A DNA stretch of 39,795 bases, from contig JAFYYS010000024.1 in NCBI GenBank assembly GCA_017546025.1, positions 1-39,795 of the forward strand. Direction: 5' to 3'. Positions 1 through 9,038 of this stretch are shown here, piece by piece; positions within the stretch are counted from its first letter, which is position 1, and each line of letters starts with the position of its first letter. The notes beneath the pieces are model-generated. The model worked only from the letters and a program-made list of their open reading frames with translations, did no database searches and had not been told where the DNA came from. Made by a program: the position numbers and the translations under genes. Origin of the DNA: Lachnospiraceae bacterium. GTDB lineage: Bacteria; Bacillota; Clostridia; Lachnospirales; Lachnospiraceae.

Positions 1-362
1 CATTTGTCAAAAGAAAGGGCGGCTCGATCATCAACATCAGTTCGGTGGTCGGCATGATGGGCAACAACGGGCAGACCAACTACGCTGCCGCAAAGGCCGG
101 CATCATCGGTTTCACGAAATCCGTGGCGAAGGAGTACGGCCGGCGCAACATCCGCTGCAACGCAATTGCGCCCGGCTATATCGCAACGGACATGACAGCG
201 GTTCTGGGCGCCGAGGTCACGGAAGAGCTGACGAAGCAGCTGCCGCTCGGGCGGCTCGGAAAGCCGGAGGATGTCGCGGAGCTCGCGCTGTTTCTGGCGG
301 GCGACGCTTCGGCGTATATCACGGGGGAAGTCATCAAGGTAGACGGAGGAATGTATGTTTAG
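1..362 (+). CDS. fabG: 3-oxoacyl-[acyl-carrier-protein] reductase FabG, C-terminal half
   Basis: This is the NADPH-dependent reductase of the fatty-acid elongation cycle, a short-chain dehydrogenase. The window opens inside the gene; the reading frame is open from base 3 and gives the last 119 residues of a family that is usually about 245 long. Visible family marks are the catalytic serine region (NISSVVG), the catalytic Tyr-Lys pair in NYAAAKAG, the PGYIATDM loop and the C-terminal ITGEVIKVDGGMYV ending. The stop codon overlaps the start of fabF by 8 nt, indicating translational coupling in one fab/acc operon. The N-terminal cofactor motif lies outside the window. Confidence 0.96.
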   Translation, partial: FVKRKGGSIINISSVVGMMGNNGQTNYAAAKAGIIGFTKSVAKEYGRRNIRCNAIAPGYIATDMTAVLGAEVTEELTKQLPLGRLGKPEDVAELALFLAGDASAYITGEVIKVDGGMYV

Positions 363-1587
363 AGTAGCAGTGACGGGCATGGGTGTTATCACGCCCGTGG
401 GAAATGACACAGAGACTTTTTGGAATAACGCAAAAAACGCCGTATGCGGCGTCGGAAAGATTACGCGCTTCGACGCTTCGGGGCTTAAGGTTTCGCTTGA
501 CGCCGAGGTGAAGGATTTCAATCCGAAGCAGTATTACGATTCCATGCAGGAAATCCGCCGGTCGGACCTTTTCATGCAGTATGCGATGGCGGCGGCAAAG
601 CAGGCTGTTGAACAGAGCGGCATTCTGGATTCGGACATCGATAAGGAACGTCTCGGCGTTTACATCGGTTCCGGCATCGGCGGCATCGGCACAACAATCC
701 GTGAGCATGACCGCCTTAACGAGAAGGGACCTGACATGGTTTCGCCGTTCTTCGTTCCGATGATGATCGGCAACATGGCAGCAGGCTCAGTGGCCATCCG
801 CTTCGGTGCCAAGGGTCCGACGCTTCCGGTCATTACCGCCTGCGCGACAAGCACGCACACAATCGGCGAGGCATACCGGGCAATCCGCCACGGCTATGCG
901 GATGCCATCATTGCGGGCGGCAGCGAGGCTTCGATTAACGCGCTTGCGATGGCAGGTTTCGTCAGCTGCCAGGCGCTGAGCCTTGCGGAAAATCCCGAGG
1001 AGGGTAGCCTTCCGTTTGACCGCCGAAGAGGCGGCTTTGTCATGGGCGAGGGTGCCGGCATTCTTGTCCTTGAGGAGTTTGAGCACGCAAAGAAGCGCGG
1101 CGCAACGGTTTATGCCGAGGTAACCGGCTACGGAAACACGTGCGACGCTTATCATATCACGGCGCCCGACCCGTCGGGAAGCGGCGCGGTAAGAGCCATC
1201 CGGATGGCAGTTTCGGAGTCCGGAATCGGGGAAAATGACACGGTTTACGTGAACGCGCACGGAACCGGCACGCATCTCAACGATGTGATGGAGACAAAGG
1301 CACTCCGTGAGGTGTTCGGAGAGCAGGCGGAGAAGCTTTACATCAGCTCCACCAAGTCGGTGACCGGCCATATGCTCGGTGCAACCGGCGCTGTGGAAGC
1401 AATTGCTTCGGTGCTTGCGCTGAAGGAGGGCATCGTGCCTCCGACGGCCAACTACAAAGAGCCCGATCCGGAGTGTGACCTGAACTATACGCCGAACGTT
1501 GCCGTGAAGGCAGATTTGACCTGTGCCATCAGCACGTCGCTCGGGTTCGGCGGACACAATGCCTGCATTGCGTTCCGTAAGGTGTGA
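355..1587 (+). CDS. fabF: 3-oxoacyl-[acyl-carrier-protein] synthase II FabF
   Basis: This is the beta-ketoacyl-ACP synthase II (KAS II) condensing enzyme that extends acyl-ACP with malonyl-ACP. The 410 residues match the usual family length. The thiolase-fold active site is complete: nucleophile Cys163 in TACATSTHTIGEA, His302 in NAHGTGTHLND, Lys334 and His339 in SSTKSVTGHMLGATGA, plus the glycine-rich GFGGHN near the C-terminus. It overlaps the end of fabG by 8 nt, and accB follows after 26 nt. It is a cytoplasmic core enzyme of the type II pathway, with no unusual residues seen. Confidence 0.97.
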   Translation: MFRVAVTGMGVITPVGNDTETFWNNAKNAVCGVGKITRFDASGLKVSLDAEVKDFNPKQYYDSMQEIRRSDLFMQYAMAAAKQAVEQSGILDSDIDKERLGVYIGSGIGGIGTTIREHDRLNEKGPDMVSPFFVPMMIGNMAAGSVAIRFGAKGPTLPVITACATSTHTIGEAYRAIRHGYADAIIAGGSEASINALAMAGFVSCQALSLAENPEEGSLPFDRRRGGFVMGEGAGILVLEEFEHAKKRGATVYAEVTGYGNTCDAYHITAPDPSGSGAVRAIRMAVSESGIGENDTVYVNAHGTGTHLNDVMETKALREVFGEQAEKLYISSTKSVTGHMLGATGAVEAIASVLALKEGIVPPTANYKEPDPECDLNYTPNVAVKADLTCAISTSLGFGGHNACIAFRKV

Positions 1588-1613
1588 GGCATTCGGGAGG
1601 AAAGGAAGAGAGT

Positions 1614-2057
1614 ATGAATTCGCTTAAGGAATGTGCGGAGCTTTTTGAACGCCTCGGGCTGACCGAGCTGTTTGTAAAGGACGGCGAGCAGGAATTAAGA
1701 CTCACGAAGCAGTATGCGGTTTCGGCTCCGGCCGTGATGCCGGTACCTGCGTTTACGGCACCGGAGCCGGCGATTGCGGAGCCTTCGAAGGAGCCTGCCG
1801 GTGAGCCCGTGAAAGCCGCGGAGACCCCTGCGGGGGAGATGATTAAGGCACCGCTGCTTGGCATTTTCCACGGAAGGACGCAGGAGGGTGCGGTCAAGAT
1901 CGGCGACGCGGTCAAAAAGGGCGAGACGCTCTGCGCGATTGAGGCCATGAAGATGATGAACGAGGTCACGGCGCCGAGAGACGGCGTGATTGCAGACATT
2001 CTCGCGTCGGAGGGCGCGCTTGTCGAGTACGGGCAGAGCCTGTTCGTGCTGGCGTGA
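1614..2057 (+). CDS. accB: Biotin carboxyl carrier protein of acetyl-CoA carboxylase, AccB
   Basis: This carries the biotin of acetyl-CoA carboxylase between the AccC and AccDA half-reactions. The start is placed at the ATG 147 codons from the stop because GGGAGGAAAGG lies just upstream; an upstream GTG in frame has no such site. The layout is typical: an N-terminal structured part (1-35), a Pro/Ala-rich mobile linker (about 36-72) and the biotinyl domain, with the biotin-accepting Lys113 in AIEAMKMMNE. It lies between fabF and fabZ, as in other Firmicutes fab operons. Confidence 0.96.
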   Translation: MNSLKECAELFERLGLTELFVKDGEQELRLTKQYAVSAPAVMPVPAFTAPEPAIAEPSKEPAGEPVKAAETPAGEMIKAPLLGIFHGRTQEGAVKIGDAVKKGETLCAIEAMKMMNEVTAPRDGVIADILASEGALVEYGQSLFVLA

Positions 2058-2068
2058 CGGGAGGACAT

Positions 2069-2497
2069 ATGTTACGGGAAGAGATTAAGACAATACTGCC
2101 GCACAGGGAGCCGATGCTTCTTGTGGATGAGGTGGTGAAAAATGAGGACGGGACGGCAACCGGGTACTATAAGGTTCGGGGAGATGAGTTCTTTTTGAAG
2201 GGGCATTTTCCGGGGAATCCGATTGTACCGGGTGTGATACAGTGTGAGATGATGGCGCAGGCGGCGTGCATTCTTTTCGCGGATCAGATGCGTGAAGAGG
2301 GTGCGCTGCCGGTCTACGCCGGACTCGACAAGATCCGGTTCCGCAACATGGTAAAGCCGGGCGATACGGTGCGCATTGACACGAAGCTTTTACGGTCGTG
2401 CGGGCCGATGCACACGCTTCACGGGGAGCTGAGCGTGGACGGAAAAAAGTGCGCCGGCGGGGATTTTTCCTTTGTGATTGTATCCGCGGCGAAGTAG
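2069..2497 (+). CDS. fabZ: 3-hydroxyacyl-[acyl-carrier-protein] dehydratase FabZ
   Basis: This hot-dog-fold dehydratase converts 3-hydroxyacyl-ACP to trans-2-enoyl-ACP. The ATG was chosen because GGGAGG stands 5-6 nt upstream; an in-frame GTG overlapping the accB stop is less likely. It gives 142 residues, normal for FabZ. The N-terminal LPHREPMLLVDEV and the active-site stretch GHFPGNPIVPGVIQCE, with catalytic His46 and Glu60, are present. It starts 11 nt after accB and is followed by accC, so it is part of the same transcript. Confidence 0.96.
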   Translation: MLREEIKTILPHREPMLLVDEVVKNEDGTATGYYKVRGDEFFLKGHFPGNPIVPGVIQCEMMAQAACILFADQMREEGALPVYAGLDKIRFRNMVKPGDTVRIDTKLLRSCGPMHTLHGELSVDGKKCAGGDFSFVIVSAAK

Positions 2498-2516
2498 TTT
2501 GCGTGGGAGGAAGCAG

Positions 2517-3845
2517 ATGTTTTCGAAGATTCTGATCGCGAACCGGGGCGAGGTGGCGGTGCGGGTCATCCGCGCCTGCAAGGAGATGGGCATCGATACG
2601 GTGGCTGTCTGCTCGTCAGCGGACCGCGAGGCTTTGCATACGGTCATGGCGGACGAGAGCTATTGCATCGGCGGGCCGCTCGCGTCGGAAAGCTACCTGA
2701 ACATGGACGCGATTCTGACCGTCGCGAAGAAAAGCGGCGCGGACGCGATTCATCCGGGGTACGGCATGCTTGCCGAGAACCCGGAATTTGCCTGTCTTTG
2801 CGAGGCAGCCGGCATCACGCTGATCGGGCCGGGCGCTGCGGTGATGGAGCAGATGGGGCAGAAGGAAGTCGCCAGGGACATCGCGAAGAAGGCAGGCGTT
2901 CCGGTTGCGGAAGGCACGGAGCTTTTAAAAGACGCGAAGGAGGCCGAGGAGACCGCGGAAGCCATCGGGTATCCGGTTATTTTGAAGGCCCGCTCGGGCG
3001 GCGGCGGAAGAGGCATCCGCATCATCCGGAGGAAGGAAGAAACCGCGGCAGCCTTCGAGCAGGTGAAGAAGGAAGCAGCCTGCGCCTTCGGGGACGACGG
3101 CATCTTTCTTGAAAAGTACATGGAAAATGTGAAACACATCGAGGTGCAGATTCTCGGTGACCGCGACGGGCACATCCTGGTGCTCGGCGACCGCGACTGC
3201 TCGGTGCAGAGAAAGAACCAGAAGCTCATCGAAGAGTGCCCCGCACCCGTTCTGACGGACTCCCTTCGGGACCGGATCCGCGAGGCGGCAAGGAAGCTTG
3301 CGCAGGCCGTTCACTATGTGACGACGGGAACCGTGGAGTTTCTTGTTAAGGGCGATTCGTTTGTGTTTCTTGAGATGAATACGAGGCTTCAGGTCGAGCA
3401 TTCCGTGACGGAAATGGTATACGGCCTCGACATTGTCGAGTGGCAGATCCGCACGGCGGCGGGCATCCCGCTTCCCGAGACCTATATGGAACCCGAAGAG
3501 GAACGGCATGCGATTGAGTGCCGCATCTGCGCGGAGAACGGAAGCGACCACCGGCCGTCAACCGGTAAGGTGAAGATGCTTCATGTGCCGGGCGGGGTTA
3601 ATGTGCGGTTTGATTCCGCGCTTTATCAGGACTGCGAAATCACGCCGTATTACGATTCTCTTCTCGGCAAGCTGATTGTGTGCGCCGATACGAGAGACGC
3701 GGCAATCCGCAAGATGAAATGTGCGCTGTCGGAGTTTGTTCTGATCGGTGTGGAGCATAACCGCGAGATGCACATGAAGCTGATGGAGGATGAGATTTTC
3801 CTTGACGGACGGTATGATACCGGCATTGTGGGAAAGGTTTTATAG
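2517..3845 (+). CDS. accC: Biotin carboxylase subunit of acetyl-CoA carboxylase, AccC
   Basis: This ATP-grasp enzyme carboxylates the biotin on AccB using bicarbonate and ATP. The start is the ATG after GGGAGGAAGCAG, giving 442 residues, close to the usual 445-450. Seen in order are the N-terminal biotin-carboxylase domain (KILIANRGEVAVRVIRACKE), the glycine-rich ATP loop KARSGGGGRGIRI, EKYMENVKHIEVQILGD, the catalytic/metal-binding EMNTRLQVEHSVTE, and the C-terminal domain with ECRICAEN. The stop lies 1 nt before the accD start. It is a core operon gene, not a pyruvate carboxylase fragment, because carrier and transferase are separate genes. Confidence 0.97.
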   Translation: MFSKILIANRGEVAVRVIRACKEMGIDTVAVCSSADREALHTVMADESYCIGGPLASESYLNMDAILTVAKKSGADAIHPGYGMLAENPEFACLCEAAGITLIGPGAAVMEQMGQKEVARDIAKKAGVPVAEGTELLKDAKEAEETAEAIGYPVILKARSGGGGRGIRIIRRKEETAAAFEQVKKEAACAFGDDGIFLEKYMENVKHIEVQILGDRDGHILVLGDRDCSVQRKNQKLIEECPAPVLTDSLRDRIREAARKLAQAVHYVTTGTVEFLVKGDSFVFLEMNTRLQVEHSVTEMVYGLDIVEWQIRTAAGIPLPETYMEPEEERHAIECRICAENGSDHRPSTGKVKMLHVPGGVNVRFDSALYQDCEITPYYDSLLGKLIVCADTRDAAIRKMKCALSEFVLIGVEHNREMHMKLMEDEIFLDGRYDTGIVGKVL

Positions 3846-3846
3846 A

Positions 3847-4689
3847 ATGGATCTGAGATCGTTTTTTTTGAAGGCCAACAACGAGCCGGAAAACAGCGGA
3901 CGCCTGCCGCGCGGCAGGCATGTTGTATGTCCCGGGTGCAGCCGGAAGGTTGCCGTTTCAAGGGTCAGAAGAGAATTTTTTGTATGCCCTGCGTGCGGCA
4001 AATATTTCACGGTTCGGGCAAGGCGGCGCATTCTGATGCTTACCGACCGGCGGAGCTTTACCGAACACGACCGGGACATGACAAGCCGGAATGTGTTGCA
4101 TTTTCCTGAGTATGAGGCAAAGCTTGAGACGGCCCGCATGAAGAGCCGCGAGGCGGAGGGCGTCATCACTGGGGAGGCCGAAATCGACGGGCATCCTGTC
4201 TGCATCTTTTCGATGGATGCGAATTTCATGATGGGTTCGATGGGGTCGGTTGTCGGCGAGAAGATTACGAGGCTTTTCGAATATGCGACGGCAAGGCATC
4301 TGCCGGTTATTGGCGTGACGGTGTCGGGCGGCGCCCGCATGCAGGAGGGAATGCTTTCCCTGATGCAGATGTCCAAGGTAAGCGCGGCGGTCAAACGGCA
4401 CGGCAAGGCCGGAAATCTTTATATTGTGCTGCTGACGGACCCGACGACGGGCGGTGTGGATGCGAGCTTTGCGATGCAGGGAGACATCACGCTTGCGGAA
4501 CCCGGAGCGCGTGTCGGATTTGCCGGACCGCGTGTCATCGAGAAGAGCTTAAACCAGGCGCTGCCGAAGGATTTTCAGCGGGCGGAGCGGGTGCTTTCGT
4601 GCGGTTTCATTGACGCCATCGTCCAAAGAAGTGAGCAGCGGGCCGTGCTCGCGAAGCTTTTGAAGCTTCATGAGCGGACGGCGCGGTAG
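3847..4689 (+). CDS. accD: Acetyl-CoA carboxylase carboxyltransferase subunit beta, AccD
   Basis: This is the beta half of the carboxyltransferase that makes malonyl-CoA. The chosen ATG is 1 nt after the accC stop and gives 280 residues, a usual size; the in-frame upstream start would lie inside accC. The N-terminal four-cysteine zinc ribbon is clear (Cys28, Cys31, Cys47, Cys50). The crotonase-like core contains the conserved SGGARMQEGMLSLMQM and the DPTTGGVDASFA oxyanion region. The ribosome site is weak (GGAAAGG about 9 nt upstream), so translation is probably coupled to accC. Confidence 0.96.
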   Translation: MDLRSFFLKANNEPENSGRLPRGRHVVCPGCSRKVAVSRVRREFFVCPACGKYFTVRARRRILMLTDRRSFTEHDRDMTSRNVLHFPEYEAKLETARMKSREAEGVITGEAEIDGHPVCIFSMDANFMMGSMGSVVGEKITRLFEYATARHLPVIGVTVSGGARMQEGMLSLMQMSKVSAAVKRHGKAGNLYIVLLTDPTTGGVDASFAMQGDITLAEPGARVGFAGPRVIEKSLNQALPKDFQRAERVLSCGFIDAIVQRSEQRAVLAKLLKLHERTAR

Positions 4690-4698
4690 GAGGTCAGG

Positions 4699-5454
4699 AT
4701 GGAAGACTATGAGGTTGTCCTGAACGCCAGGGGCGAGGGCAGGCTTACGGCCAATGATTATATCACCCGGCTTGTGCCGGATTTCATCGAGTTTCACGGC
4801 GACCGTCTGTACGGAGATGACAGCGCGGTTGTGGCGGGAATCGGAACACTTTTAAACATGCCGGTCACGGTCATCGGCATTGAAAAAGGAAAAACGACCG
4901 AGGAGCGGATCCGGCACAATTTCGGAAGCGCGCATCCGGAGGGATACCGGAAGGCACTCCGGCTGATGAAGCAGGCGGAGAAGTTCCGTCGCCCGGTTTT
5001 GTGCCTTGTCGACACGGCAGGTGCGTTTTGCGGCATTGATGCCGAGGAACACGGGCAGGGCAGAGCCATCGCCGAGAATCTTCTGGAGATGGCCGATCTG
5101 AAGACACCGATTCTTTCCGTTGTGCTCGGCGAGGGCGGCAGCGGCGGTGCTCTGGCGCTCAGTCATTCCGACCGCATCTGGATGATGGAGGACGCTTATT
5201 TCAGCGTTGTCTCGCCGGAAAGCTGCGCCAACATTTTATGGAAGACGACCGAGAAGGCAAAGGACGCCGCGGAGGTGCTGTGCCTGACGGCGGCAAAGCT
5301 GCAGAATCTAGGGCTGATTGACCGGATCTGCCCGAAGGACGACATCAAAAAGCTCGGTACGGATATCCGCTCGGAATTCGAGCTTTTGCTTGAGATGCCG
5401 GTGAATGACCTGCTTGAGCAGCGGTACCGGAAATTCCGCCGCGTCGGATATTAA
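4699..5454 (+). CDS. accA: Acetyl-CoA carboxylase carboxyltransferase subunit alpha, AccA
   Basis: This is the alpha half of the carboxyltransferase, partner of AccD. An AGGAGG site precedes the ATG. At 251 residues it is the short form common in clostridia, lacking much of the N-terminal extension of the 319-residue E. coli protein. Typical motifs are present: FIEFHGDRLYGDD near the N-terminus, the VDTAGAFCGIDAEEHGQGRAIA stretch and the glycine-rich GEGGSGGALAL. It closes the acc part of the operon; the next gene follows after 26 nt. Confidence 0.96.
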   Translation: MEDYEVVLNARGEGRLTANDYITRLVPDFIEFHGDRLYGDDSAVVAGIGTLLNMPVTVIGIEKGKTTEERIRHNFGSAHPEGYRKALRLMKQAEKFRRPVLCLVDTAGAFCGIDAEEHGQGRAIAENLLEMADLKTPILSVVLGEGGSGGALALSHSDRIWMMEDAYFSVVSPESCANILWKTTEKAKDAAEVLCLTAAKLQNLGLIDRICPKDDIKKLGTDIRSEFELLLEMPVNDLLEQRYRKFRRVGY

Positions 5455-5480
5455 GGAATATAACGTAAAAGAGGATTTGT

Positions 5481-7139
5481 ATGAGTCAAATCTATGAAGA
5501 CTATTATCGGGAGATCACCGGCATGGACGGCAGAATCTGCGACGTAAAGACGCAGTGGGGGCCGCATTTCAATTTCGCTTACGATGTGGTCGACCGGTTT
5601 GCGAAGGAAAGCCCCGACAAGCCGGCGCTGTTACATTTGAGTGCGCTCGGTGAAGTGACAAGGTTCACATTTGCCGACATGAAGCGGCTTTCCGATAAGG
5701 CAGCCAACGCGCTTAGGGCGCTCGGCATCAAAAAGGGCATGCCCGTCTTTCTTCTTTTGAAGCGCCGTTACGAGTTCTGGATTTCCATCCTTGCGCTTCA
5801 TAAGCTCGGCGCAATCGCGGTTCCGACGTCGCACATGGTTTCCGCGGAGGACATCCGCGAGCGGACGCAGGCAAGCGGCGCGAAGGCCGTCATCTGCGTG
5901 AATTCAGAGCATATCTGCGAAAAGGTTGCCGAGGCTGTTTCGGGCACCGGCATCACCGTCCTTTCGGTCGGGGAGGAGTTTGAAGGCTTCCTGTCATTTT
6001 CCAATCTCATGGAGGCTGCATCCGACCGGTTTGAGAGAGTCGAGACGAATGTCGAAGACAGCATGTTATACTACTTCACCTCGGGCACGAACGGGGCGCC
6101 GAAGGCAGTCATCCACGACTGGGCATACCCGATTGCGCATATCTACACGGCGAAACGGTGGCATGGCATCCAGGACGGCGACCTGCACCTGACCGTCGCG
6201 GACACCGGCTGGGCGAAGACCGCCTGGGGCAAGCTGTACGGCCAGTGGTTTCTCGGCGCGGAGATCATGGTATTTGACTACGAGCGGTTCTACGCGGGCG
6301 AGTTTTTAAAGATTCTCGAGGAGCACCGCGTCAACACATTCTGCGCACCCCCGACCATCTACAAATATCTGGTTTTGGAAAATCTGACGCAGTATGACCT
6401 TTCCTCTCTTCGCAATGTCTGCACCGCCGGCGAGCCGATGCCTGCGGAGGTTGCGCGGAAGTTTCGTGAAGGAACCGGAAAGACAATCAGGGACGGCTTC
6501 GGCCAGACCGAGACGGCACTTCTTGTCTGCTTCCCGGTCGGAGAGGAGCCTGTCGGCGGAGCACTCGGAAGAGTCTCCGAGCAGTATGAAATCAGCCTGG
6601 TTGACGAGGATGGAAATCCGGTTCCCGAAGGGCAGGAGGGCGAAATCGTTGTATGCCCGAAGGACGGCAGAAGACCGGCAGGCATTCTGAGCGGCTATCT
6701 GAACGATGAGGCTCTCTATGAAGAAGTCTGGCGCGGCGGACACTACCATACCGGCGACCGTGCGCGTATGGAGAACGGGCTGTTATTCTACATCGGTAGA
6801 ACGGATGACGTGATCAAATCAAGCGGTTACCGGATCGGACCCTCCGAGGTCGAGGATCTTCTGATGAAGCATCCCGCCGTACGGGAGTGCGCCGTGACCG
6901 GATATCCTTCGAAAACAAGAGGCACGGTGGTTAAGGCAACCGTCGTCTTAAAGGACGGTTACACCGGCGATACAAAGCTGAAAACGGCACTCCAGGACCT
7001 TGTCAAGGTACACGGTGCCATCTATAAATATCCGAGAATCGTGGAATTTGCAGATGATCTTCCGAGGACGGCAAACGGTAAGATTTCCCGTGCGGCAATA
7101 CGGGAGAGAGACCGCCTGACTGCACAGAAAGGAGTTTAA
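5481..7139 (+). CDS. AMP-binding acyl-CoA/acetyl-CoA synthetase-like ligase
   Basis: This ANL-superfamily adenylating enzyme is predicted to activate a carboxylic acid to acyl-AMP and then acyl-CoA. Its 552 residues contain the phosphate loop YYFTSGTNGAPKAV (about 197-210), the GFGQTETA adenine/acid-binding motif, the hinge GDRARMENGLLFYIGRTDDVIKSSGYRIGP, and catalytic Lys534 in RTANGKISR. The overall pattern resembles medium-chain/acetyl-type acyl-CoA synthetases (AcsM-like) rather than long-chain FadD. Its place directly after accA, before the operon terminator, suggests co-expression with fatty-acid synthesis, perhaps to salvage or prime acyl groups. Substrate specificity cannot be read from the sequence. 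Confidence 0.88.
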   Translation: MSQIYEDYYREITGMDGRICDVKTQWGPHFNFAYDVVDRFAKESPDKPALLHLSALGEVTRFTFADMKRLSDKAANALRALGIKKGMPVFLLLKRRYEFWISILALHKLGAIAVPTSHMVSAEDIRERTQASGAKAVICVNSEHICEKVAEAVSGTGITVLSVGEEFEGFLSFSNLMEAASDRFERVETNVEDSMLYYFTSGTNGAPKAVIHDWAYPIAHIYTAKRWHGIQDGDLHLTVADTGWAKTAWGKLYGQWFLGAEIMVFDYERFYAGEFLKILEEHRVNTFCAPPTIYKYLVLENLTQYDLSSLRNVCTAGEPMPAEVARKFREGTGKTIRDGFGQTETALLVCFPVGEEPVGGALGRVSEQYEISLVDEDGNPVPEGQEGEIVVCPKDGRRPAGILSGYLNDEALYEEVWRGGHYHTGDRARMENGLLFYIGRTDDVIKSSGYRIGPSEVEDLLMKHPAVRECAVTGYPSKTRGTVVKATVVLKDGYTGDTKLKTALQDLVKVHGAIYKYPRIVEFADDLPRTANGKISRAAIRERDRLTAQKGV

Positions 7140-7191
7140 ACCGTCTGAGGAGTTCTGATCTTCATCCCTCCTTTCGCATTTTCGCGAAAAA

Positions 7192-7220
7192 AAGAAAGCC
7201 CGCAGCCAGCGGGCTTTCTT
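7192..7220. terminator. Strong intrinsic terminator between the convergent fab/acc and ABC operons
   Basis: A perfect 12-bp stem (7192-7203 pairing with 7209-7220) with a 5-nt loop is built on AAGAAAGCCCGC. A-rich sequence on the left and T-rich on the right allow it to work in both directions. It lies between the end of the acyl-CoA synthetase gene and the end of the minus-strand ABC gene. Confidence 0.88.
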
Positions 7221-7242
7221 TACGTCATTTATGGAGGTGTCC

Positions 7243-9024
7243 TTAGGCGATTTCTTCAAGTTGTGAGGTGTAAAGCTTGTAATAGTCTCCCATGGCAGCC
7301 ATCAGTTCATCATGGGTTCCTGCCTCCGTGATGCCGCCGTCATCGATATACATGATGAGGTCGCAGTTACGGATGGTCGAAAGCCGGTGCGCAATGATGA
7401 AGGAGGTACGTCCCTTCAGCATGGAATTCAGTCCCTGCTGCAAAGCGCGCTCGGTCTGTACGTCGATGCTCGAGGTTGCCTCGTCGAGAATCAGAATCGA
7501 AGGATCGGAGAGAACGGTTCTCGCGAAGGAAATCAGCTGCTTCTGACCCTGGCTTAAAAGCGATCCGCGTTCCTTAACCTCGGTCTCATATCCGTCCTGC
7601 ATGCCCTCGATGAATCGGTCAGCGCAGACAAGCTTGGCGGCCTTCTTGATTTCTTCGTCGGTGGCGTCCAATTTGCCATAGAGAATGTTATCCTTAATCG
7701 TGCCGGAGAAGATGAAGCTGTCCTGCATCATGATGCCCATCTGGCGGCGGAGCGACGGAAGCGTTACCTTCGAAATGTCCGTGCCGTCAATCAGAATCTG
7801 CCCGGAATCCACATTGTAGAAACGGGAGATCAGGTTGACGATCGTGCTCTTGCCGGCGCCGGTCGGTCCGACGAGCGCCACGCTCATGCCGGGCTTGATA
7901 TCGAACGACACCTTGTGGAGAACTTCTTTTCCTTTTTCATAGGAAAATGACACGTCCTTGAACTCTACCGCGCCTTTGATCGGAGGCATCTCGGTTGCGT
8001 CCGGAAGGCTGTCCACGGTTACAGGCTCGCCGAGCGTTTCGAAGATTCGCTCGAGGTAAGCCATGTTGTTTAAGAAGTTATTAAAGATGTTGCCCATGTT
8101 CATGATCGGCTGCCAGAAACGCGAAGAGTAACTGGAAATCGCGACGATGACACCGATGGACTTGTTGCCGTGGCCGAACAGAATCATGCCGGTGATGAAG
8201 ATGGCTGCACGGATGCAGACGGAAATTGCATCGATACCGGGCCATACAAGGTTGTTGCAGCGGACGGCGTGCATCCATGTCTTGCGGCAGTCATCGGAAA
8301 GGTCTGCGAAGATTTCCGCGTTCTCGTCCTCACGGGCGAAAATCTGCGTGATGCGGGCGCCGACGATGTTCTCCTGCAGGTAGGCGTTCAGGTTCGAGTT
8401 CTTGTTCGAAACACGCTGCCATGCCTTTCTCTGACGGTTCTTAATCCAGAACATGAAGGCTGCCAGAATCGGTACGCCGCACATAACAACGAGCGACAGC
8501 TGGACATCCATGATCAGCATGAAAACGACAATCAGAAGCAGGTTGATGGACTCCAGTATGATGTTGATCAGACCGTTTGAAAGCATATCCGAAACGGAGT
8601 TGACATAGTTGACAACACGAATCAGGATCTTGCCGTGCGGCCGGTCATCGAAGTACTGGAAGGGCAGCTTCTGCAGGTGCGCGAAGAGGTCCTTACGGAT
8701 ATCGTAAATGATGTTCTGGGAAACCCGGATCATCATGTGCGATCGGATCGTCGTCAGAATGACACTTACGACGAAAACGGTAATCAGCATCGCGCCGAGG
8801 AAGAAAAGGTACTTCTTGTCTTTATTCGGGATTGCCACGTCGAGTGCCTTCTGGGAAAGCACCGGAGAGAGCAAAGCGATGCCGCCGCCGAGTGCACTGA
8901 TCAACAGTGCAAGAATCATGCGGCCCAAGTATTTTTTGATGTATGCGGATGCGAGGAGGAGATGTCTTATGTTAAAAGGCTCATCCAGGCGCTCATCCTG
9001 TTTGTAGGTATTGCGTTGTGCCAT
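7243..9024 (-). CDS. ABC exporter half-transporter, canonical-Walker-B subunit
   Basis: This 593-residue half-transporter has an N-terminal six-helix exporter domain (about 1-330) fused to an ATPase domain. Walker A is GPTGAGKST (386-394), Walker B is LILDEATS with a canonical catalytic glutamate, and the signature is LLSQGQ instead of LSGGQ. A variant signature in one partner and a variant Walker B in the other is typical of heterodimeric exporters of the TM287/288 and BmrCD type. It is the second gene of a two-gene operon, 14 nt downstream of its partner and with its own AGGGGAGGTGG site. The substrate is unknown; drugs, lipids or peptides are possible. Confidence 0.93.
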   Translation of the reverse strand: MAQRNTYKQDERLDEPFNIRHLLLASAYIKKYLGRMILALLISALGGGIALLSPVLSQKALDVAIPNKDKKYLFFLGAMLITVFVVSVILTTIRSHMMIRVSQNIIYDIRKDLFAHLQKLPFQYFDDRPHGKILIRVVNYVNSVSDMLSNGLINIILESINLLLIVVFMLIMDVQLSLVVMCGVPILAAFMFWIKNRQRKAWQRVSNKNSNLNAYLQENIVGARITQIFAREDENAEIFADLSDDCRKTWMHAVRCNNLVWPGIDAISVCIRAAIFITGMILFGHGNKSIGVIVAISSYSSRFWQPIMNMGNIFNNFLNNMAYLERIFETLGEPVTVDSLPDATEMPPIKGAVEFKDVSFSYEKGKEVLHKVSFDIKPGMSVALVGPTGAGKSTIVNLISRFYNVDSGQILIDGTDISKVTLPSLRRQMGIMMQDSFIFSGTIKDNILYGKLDATDEEIKKAAKLVCADRFIEGMQDGYETEVKERGSLLSQGQKQLISFARTVLSDPSILILDEATSSIDVQTERALQQGLNSMLKGRTSFIIAHRLSTIRNCDLIMYIDDGGITEAGTHDELMAAMGDYYKLYTSQLEEIA

Positions 9025-9038
9025 GATTCCACCTCCCC

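Noticed and set aside
787-1557. 256-codon minus-strand frame inside fabF
   Set aside because: Shadow of fabF, which has a complete active site; no protein features in the antisense frame.
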